Under the pieces are notes generated by a model. The model saw nothing but the letters and a program-made list of their open reading frames with translations, was not told where the DNA came from and did not search any database. The position numbers and the translations under genes were made by a program. This document shows positions 25,701-36,004 of a stretch of 64,000 nt of DNA, one piece after another (position 1 is the first letter of the stretch; each line of letters opens with the position of its first letter). The stretch is from positions 772,700 to 836,699 of the forward strand of contig NZ_KQ949024.1 in NCBI RefSeq assembly GCF_001514285.1, written 5' to 3'. The stretch comes from Streptomyces sp. DSM 15324 (GTDB lineage Bacteria > Actinomycetota > Actinomycetes > Streptomycetales > Streptomycetaceae).

Positions 25701-26042
25701 GGTGACGGAGCGTATGCCGGTGGTGAGGTAGCGGTGGGCGGCCCGGTTCTCCTCGTAGGTGTCCTGCGAGCCGGGGGTGACGGCGGCCGTCATGGCCTCG
25801 CGGACGGCGTCCGGGGGGAGGTCCGGGTTCAGGCGCTCGATCGCCTCCTGGAGGTCCGGGTAAAGGATCAGGTCGTCCCAGGACTTCCGGTGCCCGGACC
25901 CGGGCGCGAACTGGTTGCCGGGGCCTGGCAGCCAGGCCAACTCGGCGAGTTCGTCGAGCGCCAGCAGCTCCCAGTCGGCTTCGGTGGGGCGGCGGGGGGT
26001 TCTGTCGTCGGGCTCGGTTCCGTCGTGGTGCGTTGCAGTCAC
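22764..26042 (-). CDS. hsdR: Type I restriction endonuclease subunit R
   Basis: A 1092-residue motor and nuclease subunit. The N-terminal PD-(D/E)xK nuclease is visible as D158 ... E172-L-K174 (FDVVLYVNGLPLAVIELKR). The SF2 translocase has Walker A HTQGSGKS (315-322), VVVITDRTDLDDQL, DEAHR (426-430) and later AFTGTPI and MLLTGFDAP motifs. The long C-terminal helical part would contact the methylase. It cuts DNA remote from an unmethylated site after ATP-driven translocation. Full-length, with all motifs present. The start overlaps the hsdS stop by four bases. Confidence 0.95.
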   Translation of the reverse strand: MTATHHDGTEPDDRTPRRPTEADWELLALDELAELAWLPGPGNQFAPGSGHRKSWDDLILYPDLQEAIERLNPDLPPDAVREAMTAAVTPGSQDTYEENRAAHRYLTTGIRSVTYTDSHGAEYNPTIRLLDLTDPDANTYRALNQVTVIDGDKNRRFDVVLYVNGLPLAVIELKRAGDEDATLQTAHAQVARYVQEFPTAFRYNAVVLLSDGISAKYGTPFTPYEHFAPWNTDEFGARVDPLTANGFSESGQNLALHGLFTQSRFLELGQSFINFVPSKRMKRIAKPHQYHAVTRAAEEVRRASASNGKAGVVWHTQGSGKSEEMVLTTTLVMRDPALLNPTVVVITDRTDLDDQLYATFQESEILPESPRQVLTRAELREELAAKRTGGILFTTLQKFGKTKEERESGTDHPMLSDRRNIVVIVDEAHRSHYDDLNGLARHLRDALPHATLLAFTGTPISEADRNTREVFGDYIDIYDLKRAADDGATVKVYHESRVIQLVLDRDVDPTTIDEEADRITDGLDDTERRRVEQAVATMNAMYGAPARIRDLAADLVDHWEARRERMKPFVGASEEGGAPGKAMVVCATREICVSVYKELRELRPEWHSDEFDKGAMKIVFSSNSRKDSDALLAHALPDSRRKAVINRAKDPDDELELLIVNNMLLTGFDAPPIHTMYLDRPLKGANLMQALARVNRRFRGKEDGLLVGYAPLTENLQKAIAEYTEADQRDRTLGQDVERALDELRNEYDILSGILRGFAWEPLLDKPGPKAFVDAALRTANYLLDPLSPGNNPDQLDDPRQTLGRRFRDHAYRLERFWALAGSSKEVGDRFADRPAWKRHIQFFVEVRAYMAKLDAMNREARGLPVARDVELYLAQLTSSVVETGGVTDLFAEAGLETADLTHLTDALVAQLQQSDTPHLAAEALRRLVERKMREVTRHNIVRQTTFSKRLQDLMVRYMRQQYTSAELIAKLVEMAKEVAADARRGEKFDPPLNWRELAFYDAVADHGTARSLMGDEVLASIARELVTEVRRQLKPDWIARETVRARLRSTIKRLLARNNYPPDQQKEAIDLVLRQMEHFANEWSVNGTPND

Positions 26043-27228
26043 GTGGCGTCCTCGACAATCTTCTCGGCGACTTTGACGCGGAGGCGGCCGGACATGAGTT
26101 GGGGCAGGAGGGTGTCGCGGAGGGTGGCGAGCTGCCGCGATTCCCGGAGGTGGCTCTCAATCAGTTGATGCAGTGATGTGAGCTCGCCGTCCAGGCTTTC
26201 GAGAACGTCGGCAGGCAGATCCGGGATCTCCACATGATCGAAGGTCTTCATATTCACCGTGGAGAACACGGTTCCGTGTGCCATGCCGAGCATGCTCTTC
26301 GAGGCAGAGCGCACCATGTGGAAGAGCACTGCACTCGGCACCCGCCCCGGTTCGAACGCGTAGCAGGACTGGTTGATGGCTGCCGACATCGCCATTCGAG
26401 CAACGGCACCCACGGTCCCCCGGGCTGTGAGCACTACCGAGCCAGGCCTCAACTCTTTTGCTCGCGAATCCTGCGTAGCCGCCTCGGTGATGTGCTCCTC
26501 GGTGGACATCAAAACACCGGCGGTCGCGTTGACCACGTCTTTGGCCGAAGCCCAGGGAACGCTTCCATCCCAGTAGGACTCTTCTTTGCGGTCGGGCGTG
26601 CCGCCCAAGATCGGCTGAAGAAGCTGAGACATGGAGACGCAGGTATGCCGCTGCGCGTGACTCTGGAAAATCAGATCACACATTGAGTCGGCCGTGCTTG
26701 CGATGCGCTCGTTGACGGCAATCTTGTCATCCAGGGCCCCCAGCACTGAGCCGATTTGACGCTGTTCCGCGACGCCCGGCACCAGTGGAATACGCAGATC
26801 CCGCACCTGGGCCACACGCAAGTGGGCCACGGTCGACCCCGAGGCCTGAGAGTGCAGGAGTTCTTGAACAGCGGGACTCAGCAGGAAGTAGTGGAGAAAT
26901 CGGGAGTCGGAACGCTGTTCGTTCGGCCGCAGCAGCATGGTCCGCTGCCCGAGACAGAGGTTCATTCCCTGTTCGACACGGCCGACTCGCCCCACGGGAG
27001 CCTCGCGGGTGAGAACGATGTCTCCCGCTTTCGGCACCGCGCGAGCCGTCCACGTGGAAAAGGTCTCACTACTCACGGGCTTGGCATCTGATAGCCGGAT
27101 ACGTCCATCGATGATATTGGGGGTCCCAATAGCGAATCCCGTGATCTCCTCGCCAGGAGCGGCCTCGGGGGGCGTACGGTTCTTACAGTCCACGACCAGG
27201 TCACAGAGATCGGCAAGCGTCAGAGCCG

Positions 27229-27232
<4 letters not shown>
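26039..27232 (-). CDS. hsdS: Type I restriction specificity subunit S
   Basis: A 397-residue subunit with two target-recognition domains (about 5-150 and 200-350). Each is followed by a conserved helix: [20 protein letters not shown] after the first, and [20 protein letters not shown] after the second. The two half-sites recognised cannot be read from sequence. Base composition is visibly lower in G+C than the flanking hsdR and hsdM, as expected for a specificity gene exchanged by transfer. Four-base overlaps at both ends couple it to hsdM and hsdR. Confidence 0.95.
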
Positions 27233-28848
<1,616 letters not shown>

Positions 28849-28865
28849 CGGGTGGGCCGTCTCCT

Positions 28866-31037
28866 TCAGTGAGTGTCGATATCGGCGGTGGTGCGCGGGA
28901 GTTGCTGGATGGTGAGCGTGCCGTCGGCCATGCCGGCCGCCATCACGCGGGTCAGGTCGTCGAGCGCGGCGGTCTGCTCGCGCAGCAGTGCCGCCCGGCC
29001 CTCGATCTCGGCGAGGACGGCCTCGTACAGGTCGGCCTCGGCGCGGCTCAGGTCGGGGACGACCAGGTCCTCGATACGGCGGGACGCGCGCACCGCGCCG
29101 CTGGTGCGGGCGTGCTCGGCAGCCGCCGCACGCAGCAGCGCGGCCAGCACCCGGGGCCGTACGGGCGGATCGGCATCCCGAGGCACCCGCAGGATGCGGG
29201 CCGGGGCCGCGACCAGTGAGACGCCCTCCGTGTCGACGTAGACGCCGAAGTGCGGGTGGGCGGTGACGACGAGGTCGCCGGGCTCGGTGAACTGGGCGTG
29301 GCCGTACGCCGTGAGGAAGATGCCTCGGTCCATGCGGCGGGCGCCGATGCGGGCGGTGCCCAGGATTTCCTCGGGGGTGAGGACCGGGTAGTGACCCTCG
29401 GGGGTGAGGTGTTCGGGGGCGAAGCGGTGGCCGGGGCGGCGGCGCAGGCGGCGCGTACGCAGCAGGCGGCCCACGGACGTACGGCGCACAGGCCGGGCCT
29501 CGGAGCGGAGTTCCGCCTGGGCGCGCAGCCGGAGTTCGCCCGTACGCGCACGCTTCTGGAGGTCAGTCAGCCGGCGCTCAAGATCCGCGATGACCGCCGG
29601 GCGTTCCACCACCGTCCGTGTGTGACGGGACGCCAGTGTGCGGTGCTGCGGGGTGAACGCGGCGCCGGGGTGGTCGTCGAGGTCGGTGGCGTGCACGATG
29701 GCGGCGTGGCGGGGCTCGTGGCGCGGGTCGCGCTTCCAGCCCGAGGTGCGCCAGATGGAAATGTCCTCGGCAAGGGCATCGAGAACCGGCTCGGTGAGCG
29801 GTTGCGCGGAGTAGTCGGCGAGGAGGACGAGACCCGTGCGCTCGGCCTCGGGGACGCGGGCGAGGACCCAGACCGCCGTACGGTAGCCGGGGCGGTAGGC
29901 GTACGCGCCGTCGGGGAGGCTGATCGCGGCCTTCAGCAGGCCCGGCTTCAGGAAGGAGCGGCGCAGGCGGTCTGCGTCGCCGTGCCGGGCGAGGGGGCCG
30001 GTGAGGACGTCGGCGGGGCCGAGGACGACGGCGGTGGAGCCAGTGTCGAGGTAGTCGGTGAGGGCGGCGACCTGGTCCAGGACGGTCTTCGCGTCGCGGG
30101 TCTCGGCGGGCTCGTAGGGGAGGGCGCAGACGAGGAGGTCCGGGTAGCCCCATTCGTCGGCGGTCAGTTCCTCGCCGTCGACGACGTCGAGCCGGAACTC
30201 GTACACGCCGCGGACCAGCATCCGGCGGCGGACCAGGCGTACGCGGGCCGGGTCGGGGTCGGCGGCGAGGTAGACGTGGGCGGAGTCCTCGGCGGCCAGG
30301 TCGTGGAGGGCGGCCGGGAGGTCGCCGGCGCGGGAGTGCAGGACGGCGATCACCGAGCCCTCGGCGAGGGTGTCGACGCCGGAGAGGGCGGCGAGGGCGC
30401 GGACCACGGCCGGGGCGGGTTCGTCGGCGGCCAGGTCGCGGGAGCCGAGGCGGGGGCGGGCCTGGAGGACCCAGTCGAAGGCCTCGGCGGGGTTGTAGGC
30501 GGCGTCGATGAGTTCGTCGGCGAGGTGGGCGAGGGCCGGGCCGGTGCGGTCCGGGTCGGGCAGGGCGCGCAGTTCGGAGAGGAGGAAGCGGTCGTCGGGG
30601 TCGAGGTCGGCGGCCCGGTCCAGGACCGTGTTCCAGGGGCGGCCGTCGGCGACGGGGGCGTCGAGCTGCTGGTGCAGGCAGAGCAGGGCGGTCAGCGCGC
30701 CGATGAGGGCGGAGGCGGGCAGGGCCGGGGTGCGCCAGGCGGCCAGGGTGTGCAGCGCGAGCTCGGCACGCAGCCGGCGCGCGTCGGTGTTGCCGCGGCC
30801 GGTCGAGGCGAGCCAGTCGACGACGGCACGGGCGTCGAACAGGGGGCGTCCGTCCTCGTGGGCGACGGGGGCGGGGAAGTCGGGGTGGCGGCGGGCCCAG
30901 GTGGTGGGGACCGGGCGCTGGACCTGGGCAAGGGCGGCGATCTCGGCGTACGTCATCCGCCAGGCCGGCGGGTCGGGCAGGATGGGGGGCTTCGGGGCCG
31001 TGTGCGCCGGTGTGTGTGTCGGTGTGCGCGTCGCCAT
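28866..31037 (-). CDS. HTH / degenerate adenine-methylase / TRD-like fusion protein
   Basis: A 723-residue protein, first gene of the restriction operon. Residues about 28-80 form an AlpA/MerR-like HTH ([20 protein letters not shown], then [10 protein letters not shown]). Residues about 90-480 have the plan of an HsdM-type methylase. The motif I region reads [10 protein letters not shown] (231-240) instead of D-P-x-x-G-x-G, and the catalytic N-P-P-(Y/F) is replaced by A-L-P-Y (305-308), so methyltransfer is unlikely. Residues about 540-720 resemble an HsdS half: a recognition domain plus an [20 protein letters not shown] helix. It could be a decoy, regulator or DNA-targeting subunit. The ATG at 31037 has a G-rich leader. 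Confidence 0.85.
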   Translation of the reverse strand: MATRTPTHTPAHTAPKPPILPDPPAWRMTYAEIAALAQVQRPVPTTWARRHPDFPAPVAHEDGRPLFDARAVVDWLASTGRGNTDARRLRAELALHTLAAWRTPALPASALIGALTALLCLHQQLDAPVADGRPWNTVLDRAADLDPDDRFLLSELRALPDPDRTGPALAHLADELIDAAYNPAEAFDWVLQARPRLGSRDLAADEPAPAVVRALAALSGVDTLAEGSVIAVLHSRAGDLPAALHDLAAEDSAHVYLAADPDPARVRLVRRRMLVRGVYEFRLDVVDGEELTADEWGYPDLLVCALPYEPAETRDAKTVLDQVAALTDYLDTGSTAVVLGPADVLTGPLARHGDADRLRRSFLKPGLLKAAISLPDGAYAYRPGYRTAVWVLARVPEAERTGLVLLADYSAQPLTEPVLDALAEDISIWRTSGWKRDPRHEPRHAAIVHATDLDDHPGAAFTPQHRTLASRHTRTVVERPAVIADLERRLTDLQKRARTGELRLRAQAELRSEARPVRRTSVGRLLRTRRLRRRPGHRFAPEHLTPEGHYPVLTPEEILGTARIGARRMDRGIFLTAYGHAQFTEPGDLVVTAHPHFGVYVDTEGVSLVAAPARILRVPRDADPPVRPRVLAALLRAAAAEHARTSGAVRASRRIEDLVVPDLSRAEADLYEAVLAEIEGRAALLREQTAALDDLTRVMAAGMADGTLTIQQLPRTTADIDTH

Positions 31038-31170
31038 CGGACGTGTTCCCCCCTCTCCCCGTGGACCGCTGAGGCCGGCGTCCTCGCCTTCGCGGTGCGC
31101 TGTCCGCCCCCTTTCGGCGGGGCAGGCGTCAGTAATCTACCGCCCCCCCGAAGAGACGGGCACAGCCTGC

Positions 31171-31190
31171 CTGATAATACGGGTTATCAG
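31171..31190. promoter_or_regulatory. Palindrome CTGATAA-N6-TTATCAG upstream of the restriction operon
   Basis: Perfect 7-bp arms in the 233-base divergent spacer, 134 bases ahead of the restriction operon start and 80 ahead of the rightward gene. Its core GATAA-N6-TTATC, including the GGTTATC right arm, matches the palindrome at 16126-16141 before the AAA-ATPase gene. Confidence 0.6.
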
Positions 31191-31270
31191 CAGTGTCCCA
31201 CCTCGTAGTGCGGAGCGGCAGGCACCTTGTGGTGGCCAAGTGCCACGACGCCGACCGGAGGATCACCGCG

Positions 31271-31915
31271 ATGAGCCACACGCCCTCGATACCGCCCAGC
31301 ACCCCGCAGTTCCCCGGCACCGGCGGTGCACCGGGCGGGCCGGGCGGGCCCGGGAACGCCGTACCGCCCTTTCCGCCGACCGGTGGCGGGCAGCCCGCCT
31401 TCGGGCAGCCCATGAGACCGAAGCCGTCGCGCCGCAAGGCGTGGCTCACCCACGGCGCGACCGCGTTCGTCGCGCTCGTGATCGGCGCCGGTATCGGCGG
31501 CGACGGGGACTCCGGTAGTACGGACAGCTCCATCGCTCCCGCCCCGACGGTCACCGTCACCAAGACCGCGGCCGCCCCCGACGGCGACGAGCCCGAGCCC
31601 GAGCCCGCCGTGACCGTCACCGAGAAGGTCACGGTCACGCCGAAGGCCACCAAGAAGCCCGGCGCGGCCACCACGGTGGAGGGCGACGGCCAGTACCTCG
31701 TCGGCGAGGACATGCAGGCCGGCACCTACAAGACCGCCGGGCCCGACAAGAGCGGCCTCATCGACAACTGCTACTGGGCCCGTACCAATGACGCCTCCGG
31801 GGAGTTCGAGGCGATCATCGCCAACGCCAACCTCGCCGGTCAGGGCCGCGTGACGGTCAGGAAGGGCGAGTACTTCGAGACGAACGGCTGCCTGAAGTGG
31901 ACCAAGGTCGGCTGA
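31271..31915 (+). CDS. Membrane-anchored secreted protein with C-terminal CyW domain
   Basis: A 214-residue protein. A Pro/Gly-rich cytoplasmic N-terminus (1-55) is followed by one transmembrane helix (about 57-75) and a Thr/Pro/Glu-rich linker. The extracytoplasmic domain (about 142-214) has the pattern G-x-Y-x-V-G-x-D-x-x-x-G-T-Y ... CYWAR ... GCLKW. That small domain with its two cysteines recurs in actinobacterial surface proteins and lipoproteins; its ligand is unknown. The ATG at 31271 has GGAGG nine bases upstream. It diverges from the restriction operon and may be unrelated to it. Confidence 0.8.
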   Translation: MSHTPSIPPSTPQFPGTGGAPGGPGGPGNAVPPFPPTGGGQPAFGQPMRPKPSRRKAWLTHGATAFVALVIGAGIGGDGDSGSTDSSIAPAPTVTVTKTAAAPDGDEPEPEPAVTVTEKVTVTPKATKKPGAATTVEGDGQYLVGEDMQAGTYKTAGPDKSGLIDNCYWARTNDASGEFEAIIANANLAGQGRVTVRKGEYFETNGCLKWTKVG

Positions 31916-32214
31916 CCGGTCGCCCGCGCTCGTGGGGGAGACCCGGCGGACCCGGGGCAGGCGGCGGCCGAGACATGACCACCTGTCAGGGGCGACGCCG
32001 CCACGTGGCCTCGGCTCGAAGTTCCACACAGTCGAGGCTGCACCCAGGCCGAGGGCGAACTGCGCCCAGGTGGACTCGCGTTCACCTTCAGCGACTGAAG
32101 TACGGCTACTCCGGGTCTTCCTTGCGCATCTTCACCTTTTCAGAACTTGCCAGTACCTCACCCATATGTCAGGGCATCGTGGACCCAGCGATCACAGTCG
32201 AAATGGAGACCCCA

Positions 32215-33231
32215 ATGAGCAGTTACGCCAGCCCACTCGTCGACGGTCCAACCCCGATGAGCGCGTACGAGGGGCAGGTGTGGGACACGCTCAACGAGCA
32301 CTGGCAGCGACGCAGCAACCGCCGTGGTCTGCCGAACTGGGCAAGCGCCGCGCTCGGTCGCACCGGTGAGGTGGCAGGGAACGCCGTGAGACGGGTTACG
32401 GACGCTGTGCCAGAGGCGGTCGCGGAGCCGATCCGTCGCGCGGGCGACGCGGTCGCCGACAAGGCCATGCAACCTGCGCTCGCAGGCGCGGCAGCGTTGC
32501 TCGAGCTTGTCAACGACTGGGCCATGGATCTCAACGATCCGAAGAACGTCGAGACGCTCGCCCGCAAGCGAGGCTTCGACATCGACAGTTTCACCGAACT
32601 GCGGCAGCATGACCTCAAGGTCTGCGACCGGCTGTTGACCCGCAACACCCTCAAGTGGCGGACCACCGGAGCGCTCGAAGGCGGCGCCATGGGCTTGCTC
32701 GCCATGGTCCCCGTCGCCGGCATCCCTGTCGCGATGACAGCAGACATTCTCGTCGTACAGGTCCTGAGCACGTCGATAGCAGCGCGCATCGCCTACTCCT
32801 ACGGCTACGACGCCAAAGACCCCAAAGAGCAGGACTTCATCCAACGCCTGGTACAGCGGTCCTTCATGGCGCAGGCGGCCAAAGCCAAGCCGTTGCGTGA
32901 TGCCGCGCGGGCGGCGGACGCGGTCAAGGGACGCGTGAGGTGGTCGAACAAGCTCCGCCAGGACCACCGCCTCCTCACCGCCCTTGAGAAGTTGATGCAG
33001 CAGCTGGGCCCGGCCGGCTCGAGGGTGCCCGTCAAGAACGTCGCCAAGGTCGTGCCGTTCGTGGGGGTCCTCATCGGTGCCGGTATGAATTCCGCGGTCC
33101 TCGGCAGGGTGGCCGCCGACGCCCAACGGTACTGCCAGACCCGATTCCTGTGCGACAAGTACGGGCTGCCGCTGCCGACCGCACTGCCGACCGACGGGGA
33201 CGATGCCCCCGGACCGACGCCACGTAGGTGA
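32215..33231 (+). CDS. EcsC family protein
   Basis: A 338-residue protein with the EcsC plan. An amphipathic helical N-terminal part is followed by a Gly/Ala-rich hydrophobic hairpin (GAMGLLAMVPVAGIPVAMTA, about 160-180). An IAYSYGYDAKDP segment follows, and a second hairpin VVPFVGVLIGAGMNS lies near residue 285-300. EcsC proteins are membrane-associated and of unclear function; the name comes from a B. subtilis transporter locus. The ATG at 32215 is chosen for GGAG eight bases upstream; an ATG 12 bases earlier is possible. It appears monocistronic, with about 300 bases of leader in which I find no further gene. Confidence 0.85.
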   Translation: MSSYASPLVDGPTPMSAYEGQVWDTLNEHWQRRSNRRGLPNWASAALGRTGEVAGNAVRRVTDAVPEAVAEPIRRAGDAVADKAMQPALAGAAALLELVNDWAMDLNDPKNVETLARKRGFDIDSFTELRQHDLKVCDRLLTRNTLKWRTTGALEGGAMGLLAMVPVAGIPVAMTADILVVQVLSTSIAARIAYSYGYDAKDPKEQDFIQRLVQRSFMAQAAKAKPLRDAARAADAVKGRVRWSNKLRQDHRLLTALEKLMQQLGPAGSRVPVKNVAKVVPFVGVLIGAGMNSAVLGRVAADAQRYCQTRFLCDKYGLPLPTALPTDGDDAPGPTPRR

Positions 33232-33578
33232 TGGCCGGTGGTCAACAAAGCAGCCTATGCAGGCGAACACCCGCGCCCCGTCAGGTCCTGCCGCGTTCTT
33301 CAGCACCTCCGCCGGCGGAAATCCCGCCGGTATCAGTAGTCCGCATCATCTGACCGCGAGCGGCCAGGTGCGCGACACGGGGAGCACGTCCGGGGACAGT
33401 GCCGTCGCGCGCGCCGGGAATCGGTCTCCTGCCTGCACCGGCCCCAAGGAGTCACGTAGCCCGCCCGAACCGACACCGGTCTCCTACGACACCACGGGCG
33501 CCCCTCTTGACGAGGGGCGCCTGGTCCGCAGGTGCCTGTCAGTGACGCATCAAAGGTCTCCACCCTGGCTGTGGGCCA
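33232..33578. other. Gene-free stretch at the right edge of the island
   Basis: About 350 bases between the EcsC gene and the broken minus-strand ORF. Apart from the hairpin at 33497-33521 I see nothing functional. Base composition is less extreme than in the genes, and open frames here lack coding bias. Confidence 0.5.
33497..33521. terminator. Terminator hairpin
   Basis: A perfect 10-bp stem GGCGCCCCTC/GAGGGGCGCC with a TTGAC loop (33497-33506 with 33512-33521). It is placed to end the converging EcsC gene and the minus-strand remnant. Confidence 0.75.
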
Positions 33579-33848
33579 TCAGTCCACCAGATCCGGCCAG
33601 ATGTTGAAATCCTGGTCGTCCACGACGTCCTCACCGAGGCCCAGTTCGTTCCCGAGCGCGAGGTACCGCTCGTAGCGGATCTCGCTGATCGGCACGAAGT
33701 ATCCCTTCAAGGCTCGGAGCAGCAGTCGGAACCCGAGGTCCGGGTCGATGTCCACGGCCCGTCGCAGGGCCGGGACGACGCTGTCGAGCGGGCTGTACGA
33801 GTGGTGGGCCGTGGCTTGTTCCAGGGCAGGTCCAACCGAATCGACCTC
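33579..33848 (-). pseudogene. 3' remnant of an unidentified gene
   Basis: An open frame of about 90 residues that reads as the end of a helical protein (LDSVVPALRRAVDIDPDLGFRLLLRALKGY ... NIWPDLVD). Sequence upstream of about 33848 in the same frame is simply the antisense of the hydrolase remnant, so the native 5' part and start are missing. The parent family is not recognised; the repeated A-L-R/A-V-x-x-D-P pattern hints at helical repeats. Confidence 0.6.
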
Positions 33849-33867
33849 GGCGGCGACCGCCTGCGCC

Positions 33868-34407
33868 GGCGGCGCGTTCACCCAGATCCTGCTCGACCAC
33901 GGCTTCGGCGCCGTGGGAGTGGCGATCAACTCGGCACCCACCGAGGGCGTCGCCGTCGTACCCCTGTCGCAGATCCGCTCCTCCTTCCCCGTGCTGAAGA
34001 ACCCGGCGAACCGCCACCGCGCGGTCGGCCTCGACTACGACCACTGGCGCTACGCCTTCACCAACACCTTCCCCGAGGACCAGGCCCGCGCCGCCTACGA
34101 GCGCTATCACGTGCCCGCCTCCGGCAGCATCTTCTGGGGCAGCGCGCTGGCCAACATCCACCCGGGCCACACCGACACCCACGTGGACTACCGCCGCCCG
34201 GGCCGAGCCCCCCTGCTGTTCCTCTCGGGCGAGCACGACCACCTCATGCCGCCCCGGGTGCAGCAGTCCAACGCCCACCACTACAAGGCGGAGGGCACGG
34301 TCACGGAGGTCAGGGTGTTCCCGGGCCGCTCCCATCTGATGCCCGCCCAGGAGGGCTGGGAAGAGGTCGCCGACCACGCCCTGGACTGGGCCCTCGCCCA
34401 CGTCTGA
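33868..34407 (+). pseudogene. 5'-truncated alpha/beta-hydrolase
   Basis: About 180 residues matching the second half of an alpha/beta-hydrolase. It opens at G-G-A-F-T-Q-I-L-L, the segment that normally follows the G-H-S-x-G-G nucleophile elbow. It goes on through LLFLSGEHDHLMP (acid residue) to PGRSHLMP (catalytic His). The strands before the nucleophile and the Ser itself are missing. The in-frame sequence back to the ATG at 33748 is the antisense of the neighbouring remnant. Any product would be inactive. It ends at a 12-bp terminator. Confidence 0.75.
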
Positions 34408-34430
34408 CCCCTCGCCCGCGGCACACGCCC

Positions 34431-34460
34431 GGCCCGGGACGGCAGCCACCGTCCCGGGCC
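34431..34460. terminator. Terminator hairpin
   Basis: A perfect 12-bp stem GGCCCGGGACGG/CCGTCCCGGGCC (34431-34442 with 34449-34460) after the truncated hydrolase. It sits only 17 bases before the next ATG, so it must either isolate or attenuate the MBL gene. Confidence 0.8.
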
Positions 34461-34477
34461 GGGGAGAGGAAGCCCGC

Positions 34478-35269
34478 ATGAGCAACCTGCGCATCACCCA
34501 CATCGGCGGCCCCACCACCCTCATCGAGACCGGCGGCTGGCGGCTGCTGACCGACCCCACCTTCGACCCGCCCGGAGAGCGCTACACCTTCGGGTGGGGC
34601 ACCTCGTCCCACAAGTCGGCCGGTCCTGCCCTCTCCGCCGCGGAACTGCCGCCGATCGACGCCGTCCTGCTCAGCCACGACCACCACGGCGACAACCTCG
34701 ACCGCACCGGACGTGACGTCCTGCGCACCGCACGGACCGTCCTGACCACCCCGGCCGGCGCCCGCCGCCTCGGCTCACCGGCCCGCGGCCTCGCCCCCTG
34801 GACGGTGACCCGCCTGCACTCCCCGGGACGCCCCACCCTCGAGGTCACCGCCACCCCCGCCCGTCACGGACCACCCCTGTCCCGGCCGCTGACCGGACAG
34901 GTCATCGGTTTCGCCCTCACCTGGGAAGGCCAGCAGCACGGCGCGTTGTGGATCTCAGGGGACACCGTCCTCCACCGCGGCGTGCGCGAGGTGGCCCGGC
35001 GTCTGACCGTGGGCACCGCGCTCCTGCACGTCGGCGGAGTGCGCTTCCCGATCACCGGCCCCGTCCGCTACACCATGACCGCCGCCCGGGCCGTGGAGCT
35101 GTGCGGCATGCTGCGCCCTCACACCGCCGTCCCGGTCCACTACGAGGGCTGGCAGCACTTCCACGAGGGCCGCGACGCCGTCGAGCGGGCGCTCGCGCGG
35201 GCGCCCGCCGAGATCCGCGCCCGCTTCCGCCTGCTGCCCACCGGAACCGCCACGGACATCGGCGCCTGA
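34478..35269 (+). CDS. MBL-fold metallohydrolase
   Basis: A 263-residue metallo-beta-lactamase-fold protein of the UlaG/YtnP-like group. The opening is LRITHIGGPTTLIETGG. The metal motif is SHDHHGDNLD (about 65-74), with further ligands in ARHGPP, the D of ISGDTV and VPVHYEGW. It should bind two metals and hydrolyse an ester, lactone or phosphodiester; the substrate is unknown. The ATG has GAGGAAG at good spacing, but its promoter must lie within or before the terminator hairpin just upstream. Confidence 0.9.
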   Translation: MSNLRITHIGGPTTLIETGGWRLLTDPTFDPPGERYTFGWGTSSHKSAGPALSAAELPPIDAVLLSHDHHGDNLDRTGRDVLRTARTVLTTPAGARRLGSPARGLAPWTVTRLHSPGRPTLEVTATPARHGPPLSRPLTGQVIGFALTWEGQQHGALWISGDTVLHRGVREVARRLTVGTALLHVGGVRFPITGPVRYTMTAARAVELCGMLRPHTAVPVHYEGWQHFHEGRDAVERALARAPAEIRARFRLLPTGTATDIGA

Positions 35270-35294
35270 CCCGGCGGTGTGCCGCACCGCCGGG
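35270..35294. terminator. Bidirectional terminator
   Basis: A 10-bp stem CCCGGCGGTG/CACCGCCGGG (35270-35279 with 35285-35294) that starts right after the MBL gene stop and serves the converging thymidine kinase operon too. Confidence 0.82.
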
Positions 35295-35300
35295 CCCGCC

Positions 35301-35948
35301 TCAGGGAGCGGCGATCGGCAGGACGTCCGGGGAGAGGGCGCCGGCGCGGGCGGAGGCGCTGGTCATGCGGCGGCGGTGGTGTCGCCGGCAGAGGACCTCG
35401 TAGCCGACGGTGTCCGCCTGGTTGACGTCCCCGACGACGACCTGTGCGCCCTCGACGACCATGACCCCGCCGACCGTACGGGCGTTGTGGGTGGCACGGG
35501 CGCCGCACCAGCACAGGGCCTCGACCTGGAGGACCTCGACGCGGTCGGCGAGTTCGACGAGCCGTTGGGAGCCGGGGAAGAGCTTGGAGCGGAAGTCCGT
35601 GGTGATGCCGAACGCGTAGACGTCTATCCCGAGGTCGTCGACCACGCGCGCGAGCTGGTCGATTTGTTCCTCGGCGAGGAACTGCGCCTCGTCCGCGATC
35701 ACATAGTCCGCGCGGCGGCCCTGGGAGAGGTGGTCGACGAGGTAGGCGTACAGGTCCTGGCCGTCCTCGACCTCGACCGCGTCGGTGACGAGACCCAGGC
35801 GGGAGGAGAGCTTGCCCTGGCCCGCGCGGTCGTCGCGGGTGAAGATCATGCCCTGCAGTCCGCGCGCGGAACGGTTGTGCTCGATCTGGAGGGCCAGCGT
35901 CGACTTCCCGCAGTCCATGGTTCCGGAGAAGAACACCAGCTCGGGCAT
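35301..35948 (-). CDS. tdk: Thymidine kinase
   Basis: A 215-residue type II (cytosolic) thymidine kinase that phosphorylates thymidine with ATP in nucleoside salvage. The P-loop is GTMDCGKS (about 9-16) and DEAQF carries the catalytic Glu. The structural zinc site shows as CWCGARA and later CRRHHR, and VGGVMVVEGAQVVVG forms the substrate lasso. It is the last gene of a three-gene minus-strand unit after DUF5998 and the phosphodiesterase, with a 56-base gap to the latter. Confidence 0.95.
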   Translation of the reverse strand: MPELVFFSGTMDCGKSTLALQIEHNRSARGLQGMIFTRDDRAGQGKLSSRLGLVTDAVEVEDGQDLYAYLVDHLSQGRRADYVIADEAQFLAEEQIDQLARVVDDLGIDVYAFGITTDFRSKLFPGSQRLVELADRVEVLQVEALCWCGARATHNARTVGGVMVVEGAQVVVGDVNQADTVGYEVLCRRHHRRRMTSASARAGALSPDVLPIAAP

Positions 35949-36004
35949 GGTGAGGGGGGAACCTTTCGGTGGGGAGATCGGTGGAGACGGGGGACGTGCG
36001 GGCG

